Source of the DNA: Dipteris shenzhenensis
Lineage: Eukaryota; Polypodiophyta; Polypodiopsida; Gleicheniales
Assembly: GCA_047967505.1 (NCBI GenBank)
Contig: CM106539.1
Strand: one strand, 5' to 3'
Length of the DNA stretch: 64,000 nucleotides
Under the pieces are notes generated by a model. The model worked only from the letters and a program-made list of their open reading frames with translations. It had not been told where the DNA came from and searched no databases. The translations under genes and the position numbers were made by a program. This document shows, one piece after another, positions 43,860-55,634 of the stretch (positions within the stretch are counted from its first letter, which is position 1; the number at the start of each line of letters is the position of its first letter).

Positions 43860-44540
43860 CTTCGAGCTCTTAAATGAGTAGCATCCCTGGTTGCATCCAT
43901 TTGAGTAGTTGTACCCACTACTGGAGTAGGTTCATGCTCATTACCTACTATTGGTGAAGTATTGAGGTCCATTTTATTTTCAGCAATGCACGCTACATTA
44001 CTATGCCCATGCATTTGATTTTGTTGTCTGCACAAGCCGACTTCTACATCCATAGATTCCACTGCCACCCTCATGCTTCTAGTAACTTGTGTTCTTGCCC
44101 TTGTTCTTTGTATAGCATAAACGTGATGGGCCGCTCACATTGAATCCATTTGAGTAGTTGAACCTATTATTGGAGCATGTTCATGCTCATTATCTATAGT
44201 TGCTAAAATATTGACATCCATTGTATTTTCAATAAAGCACACTACATTATTGTGCCCATATATTTGATTGTGTTAAAGCGAAGGCCATCTTCTATATCCA
44301 TAGATTCCACTGCCACGCTCATGCTTCTAACTCCTTGTGTTTTTTACCTTGTTCTTTGTATAACATAACTACGATGGGCCATCCGCGTTGAATCCATTTG
44401 AGTACGTGTACCTATCACTAAAGCATGTTGATGCTCTCTACCTACTGTTACTGAATGCTCTCTACCTATTGTTACCAAAGTATTGAGGTCCATTGTATAG
44501 TTTTCCCCTCCTAATACAGTAGTAGCATCCACAAATTATA
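43860..44540 (-). repeat. About 249-bp tandem repeats in the Helitron N-terminal coding region
   Basis: Three units are anchored by 'atccatttgagta' at about 43895, 44145 and 44393. Read on the minus strand they give repeated peptides of about 83 residues: 'MDLNT...GREH...VIGT..QMD.TR', then 'RVAVESMD'. An 83-codon unit equals 249 bp, so the repeat keeps the reading frame. This suggests it was once coding. Confidence 0.7.
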
Positions 44541-46310
<1,770 letters not shown>

Positions 46311-46689
46311 ACACTTCTAAGCATGCTATAGATAGAGGCTAGAGGCACAAAAGTACAAAACTTCTAACACCACTATCTCCCAAAATGCACATAATACTGA
46401 CGCTAGCATGACCCCCAACTTAAGGAATATGCTAAAATCAGTAATTAGTTGAAGGGAAAGGAGGGTGGAGCATATGTGTCTACATGGTGTCTACATGGGT
46501 GGAGCATATGTGTTTACATGGTGTCTATAATAGGGTGCACACTCCCTCTTCTCCTTCTAGGAAAATATCTCCTTCCTTGCTCAACTCTTCCTCATTTTGT
46601 TCCTCCATTATCTTCATTTTCTTTAAAATTCTCCTTTCCTTAGATATTCAAGCCCCTCTTATCTTCCCCTAGCATCCATGGAACCTACA

Positions 46690-46736
<47 letters not shown>

Positions 46737-46800
46737 AAATGAATCATATACAAACATTCTATAAAAATCCCCCCCCCGCACACACACACACACACAAAAA

Positions 46801-46892
<92 letters not shown>

Positions 46893-48239
46893 TATAATCT
46901 CTCTCTCAGCTTGAAAGGCCCAAATTGTCCTAAGGATCATGATTTGCAAAATATTATAGCACTTGGAGGATCTTGGTTTGAACTAGACACATTAGATCTG
47001 CTGGAATGGGAATGTGGCAGAATACAAGAGAATTTCGATTGCACCAAATGAATTGAACTAGTGTTGCTTTGATGAGGTTCCATATAGAAGAATTTGAGGC
47101 TTTGAAACCTTCTCTTATCACCCAATAATGCAGCCTTACATTAGAACAAAATCATGATTTGTGCTTTAGCCAACCACTTGAGGAGATATTGCCAAATTGA
47201 TCAAGCAACCAAGCAATCTCAAAAGAGAGGAGAGGGAGAGGGAGAGGGGGGCTGAGTGGAGGGAGAGGGGGATGAGAGGAGATAAAGACGGGGAGGGAGA
47301 GGCATGAGGGAGGGGGTGGGGGAGGACAGAGAGGGTTGAGTGGACGGAGGCACAGGTACAGAGACCGGTGTGAGAGGGGAGTTATAAGGGAGAGGGGGTT
47401 GCACAAGGGAGAGGAGTAGGGGAAGCAAAATGTTAATCAAAATAATATTCCCCTTAGACAAAACTAATTGGTTGATCAAGCCCTTACATAGATAATCAAG
47501 TAAAGAATTCCCTTACATAAAAAGTGGTTTTTCCATCCAATTGTCAGGTGAATAGGCTCTACAAAATGGCATTTATCAACACCACATAATTTGTGAGAGG
47601 AATTTTATTTCTTTGATTTCTCAATGGCAACCTAGGGAAGTGAAAATAAACCCCTATTATTTGTCTAGCATTAAGAAATTTAGAATAAACTAAATTATAT
47701 TATTTTATATTTAAAAACAATAAATTTATTTATTAAATTAATTTGTTCAATAAATAGTTTAATCTTTTTAGTAAACAAAAATTTATTTAATTCCTTTTAG
47801 GCTTAAAATTAAGTTTGAGCCTTCAAAAGAATATTGCGCGTATGTTAAACAAAAATTTATTTAATTCCTTTTAGGCTTAAACTTAAGTTTGAGCCTTCAA
47901 AAGAACATTGCACGTATGTTACACTTGAGTTTGAGCCTTAAAAGGAACATTGCACATATGTTACGCTTGAGTTTGGTCCTCCAAAATTTCTTTAAGCTCA
48001 ACAAAGCAAGTATATATACAATTGCAAGTGCATTAGTCCAAAAATTGTCTCCACTTCATTTGCTTAAAGAATACCTTCATGCTTATTTTTTCCCTATAAT
48101 AGTAAAAGATTTTGAAAGGAATCTTAAAAATGGCAATCGGGTAAGTGCCAAAATTTGTAAATTGCACTTGTGGAGGAAATGTTTGTACAGAACCAGTTGG
48201 TTGGACATTATCTATAACCAGATACTCAAGTTGGTTAGC
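46311..48239. repeat. Unassigned DNA with microsatellites and a short tandem repeat
   Basis: CT runs lie at 46692-46734 and 46803-46885 with (CA)n near 46780. A duplicated 'ggtggagcatatgtg' occurs near 46465-46510. A purine-rich G/A tract spans 47215-47415. A 74-bp direct repeat ('aaacaaaaatttatttaatt', then 'gtttgagcctt') starts at 47773 and 47847 with a partial third copy. No gene is recognised. Confidence 0.6.
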
Positions 48240-48244
48240 ATACT
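48240..48244. repeat. Gypsy element 2 target-site duplication ATACT, left copy
   Basis: ATACT at 48240-48244 equals ATACT at 54167-54171. Five base pairs is normal for LTR retrotransposons. If the LTR is taken to end in TA, the duplication shortens to four. Confidence 0.78.
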
Positions 48245-49233
48245 ATTAGCCGGAAAAGTTTTTGAGACCAGAAGCTAGAGGCTAAGTATGGCGACGCTCA
48301 AAGGCCATAGAGAAAAGGAGATCAAGAGGGCGAAGGGATGTCATAGGAGCGAGAAAGGAATTAGAAGTGGAGGGAAGGAAAAGGGAGACTATGACACAAG
48401 GGGAAAAGGAGAGGGGGAAGAGAAGCATGTACATGATAGGAGGAGGAATGTTGAGATGTAGACATCAAGGGAAGAGAGCCATACTTTATTTGAAGGAAGG
48501 GAAGAGAGGGAAATATCAAAATACTAGCTAGGTGGCTTTACAAGAATGAGCGTGTCCCATCAAGGAATTGCCCCTTCCTTTTATAGCCAAAAGAGGGGGT
48601 CTCTCCACATTAATGTATCCTCCCACATGCATGGTGTGTGTGGAAAAGTCTCCCATGTGGGCTAGGTGGGTACGCACTCTCAATTGTGTGCGACAACCCT
48701 TTGCCTCAATTTTCCACATAAATCAAGCCCCATATCTTAAGTCTAGGATACTCCCTTGGTCTCCTTCCAATTTTATAATATGTTCAAACCTCTAGGAGGA
48801 CAAGTGGAGGGTTGGCACAAGGAATCTTGCCACCTCATCCTACTTTCCCCATTATTTAACTAGCTCTCTTTGTCCTTCTATACCTCCCCCACATGGGCCT
48901 ATCTCATATGGAGGGTATAACTCAATATAATAGCCATTTCCACCCATTTTATATTGCTTCTCCCATGGACTTTGAGGCATATCTCACTTAATGCATCCTA
49001 GGTGGAGGGTTGCACATGGTGGAGCCATGCCACCTTGCATTTTATAATATTACTATTATGGATTATGTACAACACACCTTATGGGTCCTCTTACATGGAA
49101 GGGTGGCACATGGTCATGCCTTGCCACCTCAACCTTGGGCCCTATGCACACCATATTTTATTATACTATTGCCACATATACAAACACACATACATATTAA
49201 TGCCTTTTTCCTTAGACAATTTTATCCATAACA
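48245..49233 (-). repeat. 3' LTR of Gypsy element 2
   Basis: On the minus strand it starts TGTTATGGATAAA and ends GGCTAAT. It contains a TATA box (GGCTATAAAAGG, about 48589-48578) and purine-rich U5-like sequence. It is nearly identical to 53178-54166. Confidence 0.93.
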
Positions 49234-49247
49234 GTTCCCCCCCCCAG
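49234..49247 (-). other. Polypurine tract of Gypsy element 2
   Basis: On the minus strand, TGGGGGGGGGGAAC directly precedes the 3' LTR. A G-run next to the LTR is the expected priming site for second-strand DNA. Confidence 0.75.
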
Positions 49248-49249
49248 GC

Positions 49250-50045
49250 AGGGAATGCACAGCATTTCCATGCCTGGGCCCATCACGCACAAAGAAAGGC
49301 TTGAGGTAACATTTGTTGATCACCTTCTTGCCATATGGTTCATGCAGCTCCTGAACTTGTACAGACCCATTGCTACGTTCTTTGATGACTTTGTATGGAC
49401 CAGCCCACAATGGCAGAAACTTCTTATCCATTTGGTGGTCCAATCTGTTATCAAAGCATAGCACAACATTCCCCCTCAGCAAAGTGTCTTTCCCATCCCT
49501 TGCGAACCTTAGCATCCAATCGGGCCTTTTGTCGATTCTTTTGGATCTCTGTTTGGTGTAGTGCAAGGCGTCGGGTCTCATCTAACTTCTCAAGTTGTAT
49601 CAATCTGGCCTCAACATGTTCATCTTCTGTTATCTTTTGTTCCTGTGCCAATCTCAAGGCCGGAATCTCTATCTCTAGTGGTAAAACTGCCTCAGTACCA
49701 TACACCAACTCAAAAGGAGTGTGACCTGTGGATGTTTTATGAGTGATGTTGTAAGCCCACACGGCTTCTGTGACCTTCTGATCCCATTGGCTCCTGTTCC
49801 CTGCGGCCATTTTTCCCATGGTTTTACACAAGAGGCCATTGGTCCGCTCTGTTTGACCCATGGAGGCTGGATAATAGATGCTAGAAGTGTGATGATCAAT
49901 GCCCATGCGATCCATGAGTAACTCCACTGCTTCATTTAAGAATGGACTCCCATGGTCAGAGACTATCTCCATGGGTGTCCCAAACCTTGTGCAGATACGT
50001 TCAAATATGAAATTTGAAACGATTGACATTGTACATTGCATTGGA
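49250..50045 (-). pseudogene. Gypsy element 2 integrase, C-terminal two thirds
   Basis: From about 50045 the frame reads 'FERICTRFGTPMEIVSDHGSPF' (second catalytic Asp), 'YYPASMGQTERTNG' (catalytic Glu), 'VWAYNITHKTSTGHTPFELVYG' and 'WERHFAEGE'. After a frame change it continues 'LLRGNVVLCFDNRL', 'KFLPLWAGPYKVIKE' and 'NKCYLKPFF', the GPY/F-type end. The zinc-binding N-terminus and first catalytic Asp are lost in the deletion. Confidence 0.88.
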
Positions 50046-50868
50046 TAACACCATGATTCAGCTCTTTGGGAGAAACACAAGGTTCTGTTGCAGGGGAGGC
50101 CTCTTTAGTTGGAGGGGCCACGGGAGTAGAGAGGAGGGGAGCTCGTGGGCGAGGCTGGGGAAATCTTCGAGGCGGGGGATGAGGATATCCACCTTGTTGA
50201 GGGTAAGCATCTAAGGGAGGACCATACATTTGAGGTGGAGGTGGTGGATACATCCCTGATGAGGGGTGGGGGTATGCCCCTGAGTTAGACCCCCCAGGTT
50301 GTTGTTGCAGGAATTGAGGGGGTTGCGGAGGGACAATCATCTTCTTTGAAGCAGGATCAGACTGAACTTTATCAAACTTTTGAGCAATCTCATGTGCTAG
50401 CACCATAGATTCTGGATTCTCCCATTTAAGCTTGAGGCGGAATTCATCACTCGCTCCTGCTACAAGGTAGCCCAGCACATGCTGAGTCATTCCAGCTCGA
50501 AACCCGGCATTGTCCTCCTGTGTGGCAATCAAACGGTCCAGGAGCACGGCCGCTCGATCCACATATCGACGCGCCGTCTCACCTTCTGACTGCTTCAAAT
50601 TTGCCACCTGCAGGTACACATTCTCCGGCTCTTCTTCTTTGCCGAAATACTCAATCATTGCTGCTGTCAAACTTGGCCAGCTTTGGCGAACATCTTCGGC
50701 TTGCTTCTCATACCACACTTGAGCCAAACCTTCTAGAAATGTGGGAAGAACCAATAGCCATCTGTCTTCTGTAAGAAAGTTGAGAGAAACACAACGGCGC
50801 TTGAAAGCCACAAGATACTCATTTGGATTTTCTTCTACCCGTCCACAAAACACGGGAATGTCAGCCAT
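50046..50868 (-). CDS. Gypsy element 2 gag, open but joined to integrase sequence
   Basis: ATG at 50868 starts 'MADIPVFCGRVEENPNEYLV'. The retrotransposon gag core follows ('LVLPTFLEGLAQVWYEKQ', 'AAMIEYFGKEEEPENVYLQ', 'RRYVDRAAVLLDRLI', 'HVLGYLVAGASDEFRLKLKW'), then a Pro/Gln/Tyr-rich tail ('QFLQQQPGGS', 'MYPPPPPQMYG'). The frame is open to about 49963 but leaves gag homology near 50050, where it fuses out of frame with integrase sequence. The CCHC knuckle seen after gag in element 1 is deleted. It could still yield a capsid-like protein. Confidence 0.85.
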
Positions 50869-51222
50869 GCTTGAAAGATAGAAAAGAGGGGCTTATCTAA
50901 AGAACAATAGTAAGAGGAAGCTTGAACTGAAAATCGGGTGAAGATACATCCAAAAAGCACACATAGGCAGGGTAGGGTGTGACTGGTGTAGTGTGAAATA
51001 TTACACGAGAAGAATCTTCAGCATAGAATAGCTCATAGACAATCTTAAAAGGACCAATCCTCATGATATCACATTGATCATTACACGCGAGGATTAGAGG
51101 TGCGGCGTTGCATGAGGTTGTTCATCAAGGCAAACAAGAATGCCATGACAAAGGTCAGCAATTGGAGAGCTTGCACATCACCTTCAGCTTCTTCCAGTTC
51201 TTGTAGTCGCCATTCTATTTCT

Positions 51223-51400
51223 TCAAGGGGTGTGCGGTCTGGCATCCTTCTTTTGAGCAATGTCCTTGAGAACCCTCCTAATGATCTTCCGAAGTCGGTG
51301 AACTCGTATCAAGTATGCCCAACACTTAGTTTCATGATGACCACAGCCTTTGCATTCCTTACAAACAATCACCCTCCTTCGTGGCTTGCGGCTTTGTTGG
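51223..51400 (-). pseudogene. Zinc-knuckle region between RNase H and gag (Gypsy element 2)
   Basis: The minus-strand frame gives 'VIVCKECKGCGHHETKCWAY' (about 51375-51315), a Cys-X2-Cys-X4-His-X4-Cys-like arrangement, followed by a basic stretch. The same segment follows RNase H in element 1 (32697-32741). Stops limit the frame. Confidence 0.6.
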
Positions 51401-51853
51401 GGTGGTGCTTCCACTTGCATCATGCGTGATTGAAATACAAGCTTCACGTGCCAAGAAATCAGCAACAAGATTTTGAGCTCGAGGGATATGCTGAATTTTT
51501 ACCTCTTCAAATTGGTTGCAAAGTTCCAAGGCTTGTTGATGTCGTGGAACCAAGCCTTTGCTCTGCACCTTCCACCTTCCACTAACTTGTTCACACACTA
51601 GTTGAGAATCTCCTTGCACCTCCAATTGCTTGGCATGATGTTCTTGTGCCTTTTGTAGCCCAAAAATGAGCGCCGAGTACTCAGCTTGATTGCAAGTACT
51701 TGCGGGCGAAGACTTGCTGTAACAAAACTCCTCACCACCCGGCGAAGTGAGCTTCACACCCACACCTGCCGCCTTGGTCGAAGGTTTGTAAGCTCCATCA
51801 AATTGAAGAATCCAAGATGTCATCACACCAAGACGAGAATTCGGACATCCCAA
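51359..51853 (-). CDS. RNase H-like ORF located upstream of gag (Gypsy element 2)
   Basis: This 164-residue open frame is an RVT_3/archaeal-type RNase H. All four acidic positions appear: 'ILQFDGAYKPSTKAAGVGV' (Asp), 'STCNQAEYSALIFGLQKA' (Glu), 'LEVQGDSQLVCEQVSGRW' (Asp) and 'RAQNLVADFLAREA' (Asp). Its position between the leader and gag is unusual, because plant Gypsy elements with an extra RNase H usually carry it after RT. Element 1 shows the same order. It is intact in this copy while the rest of pol is deleted. Confidence 0.85.
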   Translation of the reverse strand: MGCPNSRLGVMTSWILQFDGAYKPSTKAAGVGVKLTSPGGEEFCYSKSSPASTCNQAEYSALIFGLQKAQEHHAKQLEVQGDSQLVCEQVSGRWKVQSKGLVPRHQQALELCNQFEEVKIQHIPRAQNLVADFLAREACISITHDASGSTTPTKPQATKEGDCL

Positions 51854-52457
51854 GTTTCTCGATAGTCCAAGATAGGTAGGAGGAGAGGGTGGGGAGAATT
51901 CAACACTTGAGCCAAACGTTCAGCACCAAACAAACTTGCAATTCTTTGTTGATAGTTTATCTTAAGCCCAAAAAGAATTACAATTTGAAGCTCGAAATGA
52001 GGCACAAAAGGCTGATTAGGTACAAATGGATTCCTTGGCCGAAACATTACCAACCATAGCCGAGGCCTAGAAACCTTTGTAATGAGATTGTAAATAAACC
52101 ATTTAGGACGAGCTTTTCCACAGGAATCAACAGGCAGATGCGCCAAATCTCTCCCCAAGCTTGGGGAGCATCCCACCCTTCGAAGAAGGAAACCGTTTTG
52201 ATTACCTCTGAAGCAGCAAGTAGTTCGATCACCACACAATGAGTAGAAGTAAAGTCAAAATCCTCCCAGCGTATCAGTAGTTCGTCACCATGAATCATCC
52301 ACGGTGTGTCATTCCACCCGTCATCTCCATCAATGATGCACTGGACAATCAGCCGTTGAAGGTCGACATGAAGATCAAGGAAGACATCTCGTGCATTGGT
52401 AGCCGTAAGGTGTGGAGGAACAGGCACCAATTCTTTAAACGCGTCGAAAAGTGACAT
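51823..52457 (-). pseudogene. Unknown leader ORF of Gypsy element 2
   Basis: ATG at 52457 opens 'MSLFDAFKELVPVPPHL', with later stretches 'GWNDTPWMIHGDELLIRWED' and 'FFEGWDAPQAWGEIW'. The reading continues in a neighbouring frame ('RPRLWLVMFRPRNPF', 'RIASLFGAERLAQVLNS') up to the RNase H frame. No family is recognised. Two overlapping open frames suggest one frameshift near 52100. It could be the N-terminal part of one long RNase H-containing protein. Confidence 0.5.
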
Positions 52458-52599
52458 AAATGTCCACTCTTCTCGTGAGGCGTGCGTCCGTGAAGTGAGC
52501 TTGGAGAAGTTCTGAATTGGCGATCTAGCAAGAGAAGTGGATAGAGCACATAAAATGAAATATTTTTGCTTTTTACAGCAAGAGCAAACTCCTTGCGGT

Positions 52600-53154
52600 T
52601 AGAGAGTTACAGCTCCCGCAATTTCAATATATGAACAAAAATCATTACATTTTTACCACTTCCAACTTGTTGGCCCAATGATAAGACTTTCTTTTGTGAA
52701 AGGGGAGGTCTTGGGTTCCAATCCTACTCTTTAATAAAAAGAGAGGAGAGGAGAGGAGAAGGAGAAGAGAAAGAGAAAGAGAAGGAGGAGAAGAAGAAGA
52801 GAAGAGATGGGGGGGCGCGGGATCTGCTGTTACTCTTTTGCAGGGGCTCAGAAAACAGACCGCGACCAGAGCAGCAGTCCAGAGAACTGTCGCGCAGAAA
52901 ACAGTCCGCAACCAGTGAACTGTCGCGCAGAAAAAACAGTCCGCAACCAGAAATCGCAGCAGTCCAGAGAACTGTCACACAGGTGAGCGCGGAAAACTGT
53001 CCGCAACCAGAAATCGCAGCAATCCAGAGAACTGTCGCACAGGAGATGCACGAATCGGATGCATGCGCAGTAGCTTAGGAAGAGCACAGATGGTATAGTT
53101 TTGTTGATGTAACTCGTACAAAAAGAAGATTCGCCACTAGCCGTGGAGATTCGT
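52600..53154 (-). repeat. Repetitive leader of Gypsy element 2
   Basis: A purine-rich GA tract lies at 52738-52806. From 52850 to 53045 a unit containing 'agagaactgtcgc', 'gcagaaaac' and 'agtccgcaaccag' is repeated about three to four times at roughly 45-75 bp spacing. No coding role is seen. It is between the PBS and the first ORF, so it would be 5' untranslated RNA. Confidence 0.65.
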
Positions 53155-53172
53155 ATCCCAGCAGCCACACCA
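53155..53172 (-). other. Putative primer-binding site of Gypsy element 2
   Basis: On the minus strand TGGTGTGGCTGCTGGGAT starts five bases after the LTR. It is identical over 18 bases to the site in element 1. Confidence 0.7.
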
Positions 53173-53177
53173 AAACT

Positions 53178-54166
53178 ATTAGCCGGAAAAGTTTTCGAGA
53201 CCAGAAGCTAGAGGCTAAGTATGGCGACGCTCAAAGGCCATAGAGAAAAGGAGATCAAGAGGGCGAAGGGATGTCATAGGAGCGAGAAAGGAATTAGAAG
53301 TGGAGGGAAGGAAAAGGGAGACTATGACACAAGGGGAAAAGGAGAGGGGGAAGAGAAGCATGTACATGATAGGAGGAGGAATGTTGAGATGTAGATATCA
53401 AGGGAAGAGAGCCATACTTTATTTGAAGGAAGGGAAGAGAGGGAAATATCAAAATACTAGCTAGGTGGCTTTACAAGAATGAGCGTGTCCCATCAAGGAA
53501 TTGCCCCTTCCTTTTATAGCCAAAAGAGGGGGTCTCTCCACATTAATGTATCCTCCCACATGCATGGTGTGTGTGGAAAAGTCTCCCATGTGGGCTAGGT
53601 GGGTACGCACTCTCAATTGTGTGCGACAACCCTTTGCCTCAATTTTCCACATAAATCAAGCCCCATATCTTAAGTCTAGGATACTCCCTTGGTCTCCTTC
53701 CAATTTTATAATATGTTCAAACCTCTAGGAGGACAAGTGGAGGGTTGGCACAAGGAATCTTGCCACCTCATCCTACTTTCCCCATTATTTAACTAGCTCT
53801 CTTTGTCCTTCTATACCTCCCCCACATGGGCCTATCTCATATGGAGGGTATAACTCAATATAATAGCCATTTCCACCCATTTTATATTGCTTCTCCCATG
53901 GACTTTGAGGCATATCTCACTTAATGCATCCTAGGTGGAGGGTTGCACATGGTGGAGCCATGCCACCTTGCATTTTATAATATTACTATTATGGATTATG
54001 TACAACACACCTTATGGGTCCTCTTACATGGAAGGGTGGCACATGGTCATGCCTTGCCACCTCAACCTTGGGCCCTATGCACACCATATTTTATTATACT
54101 ATTGCCACATATACAAACACACATACATATTAATGCCTTTTTCCTTAGACAATTTTATCCATAACA
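53178..54166 (-). repeat. 5' LTR of Gypsy element 2
   Basis: This 989-bp partner of 48245-49233 has two substitutions seen by eye: C/T at 53199 against 48266 and T/C near 53398. The TATA box is at about 53522-53511. It would drive transcription leftward through the element. Confidence 0.93.
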
Positions 54167-54171
54167 ATACT
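54167..54171. repeat. Gypsy element 2 target-site duplication ATACT, right copy
   Basis: Partner of 48240-48244. Confidence 0.78.
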
Positions 54172-55630
54172 CAAGAGACCGAGTTCTCTTTTCAACCTTA
54201 ATGCTATTTGCTAGTGTCACATTGATGGCATCTTTTGTTACCATGTGCTCGAATGTAGGGTCTACCATATCTCTTCAATGACCTCTATATTCTTCTACTT
54301 CTTCATTTGCTATTATATTTCATTCAATCTATGACATTTTGCTTACATGTAAGTACTATTGCTTGAAGTTGCTCTCCACACTAGCAAATGACCCACATTT
54401 ATCTCGTTCTATGTCATTTTGATCCAAGATTCAATTAAAGTAAAAGATTTAGATTTTGTTGCTAACTAGTGAACCATCTTTGTGGATTGTCTATGAGGTT
54501 GCTTTTCTTGGTTTGCTAGTGTATTTCAAGGTGTTGGACTTGGGCTGCAAACTTTGTAGCTCAGTTGTTGTTGCTTGATGTATTGCTTTGTATCTTTTCT
54601 TTAAACCTCTATTGCTACTTTTTTATTCAATTGTAGCTGCACAAAAGCATTTTAGATGGATAGAGAATCTTGTGCCTATCCAATATCGTCTTCTTTAGTT
54701 GAACTTTCAATAGTGATGGTAGAGTAGCTCTCATCTTCATATTCGACTTGGTTATCTTTTTTTCCATCACTTAATAGGAGAGGTAACTACTGTAGGAGAA
54801 GTCCTTATATTGGAACTGACCACATGGTTTAAATAGGGGATGTCTTACGCAATTGCTTCACTGCTTCTTGCAGTTCTTTGACTGAGTGCCCAACTTTCAG
54901 CAAACCTATAAATATAGAAATTGGATTACTTGCGGCTGGGGGTCATCATGTAAACTATCTATTGTTGCTATTGGTTTCAAGGGAGTAGTTAAAATTGATG
55001 TTTGTATATTTTGATGCTGAAAGGGTTCCTACAGGGCAAAAATGGTTCTAGTTTGGAATCCTATGGATATTTTATTTTATCCTTTCCTCGAATCTCACCC
55101 ATGATCCTTGTGTACACATAGCTATCCCAATTGATTTTATGCCCATTCTTGGTTGCATAAAACAATGCTAATTGTTCTTTGACATATAATCTATTTTTAC
55201 CTGCAACAACAAAACCTTATCTAAAAGCCATGCCCTATACATTCTACGCTAATGATTTTTAATGTTCCTCATAACATAATAATTCTTGTCATTTCTAGCT
55301 AGATTTGTCCCTTGAATTGTTAAGTGTCTTAAACTATGTTGGCACCTAAGTATTCCTCTTCTCAGCATAGCCGATTAAGCCAACTTGATGGAGTCACATC
55401 CAATCTATCACCAATTCAAGGTTGATATGAAAGTGGACATTTTAAAAAGGATACATCATGTTTATCGCTAGCTTCTTTAGGTAGCTTATCTTTATGCTCA
55501 CGGGTGTCAGATGTTGGAGGAGAGGAAAGTGCTTTAGCAAGTGGTATGTTCTTTCAAGGGCTTCTGCAAAGAGGAGTGGGAGTTTCTAATTGCATTGTCT
55601 TTCCTAGATCTACCTCTTAAAGAGAAGATA
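54172..55630. other. Unassigned AT-rich DNA
   Basis: No gene or repeat is recognised. It may include the 3' side of the minus-strand Gypsy remnant that begins at 55635. Confidence 0.45.
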
Positions 55631-55634
55631 TTAG

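Larger units (their letters stand above)
39557..44540 (-). mobile_element. Helitron remnant (Rep-helicase coding region)
   Basis: On the minus strand the order is repeated N-terminal peptide units, a Helitron_like_N domain with HUH motif, a linker, and a PIF1-type helicase, as in plant Helitron RepHel. The 5'-TC and 3'-CTRR hairpin ends could not be located with confidence, so the element limits are those of the coding remnant. Confidence 0.85.
48245..54166 (-). mobile_element. Gypsy element 2: intact ends, internally deleted, recent
   Basis: This 5,922-bp element is flanked by ATACT duplications (48240-48244, 54167-54171). Order on the minus strand: 5' LTR (54166-53178), PBS (53172-53155), a repetitive leader, an unknown ORF, RNase H, a zinc knuckle, gag, C-terminal integrase, a G-run polypurine tract and 3' LTR (49233-48245). 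Protease, RT, its RNase H and the integrase N-terminus are missing in one deletion near 50000-50100. The two LTRs have equal length (989 bp) and I count two differences, so the insertion is young. It must have been mobilised by a full-length relative. Confidence 0.93.

Noticed and set aside
46685-46891. Arg-Glu dipeptide protein
   Set aside because: It is a translation of a (CT)n/(GA)n microsatellite.
48528-48719. A 63-codon open frame found three times (near 31561, 48528 and 53461)
   Set aside because: It lies inside the LTR promoter region of the three Gypsy LTR copies and overlaps the TATA box. Its repetition reflects LTR identity, not a gene.
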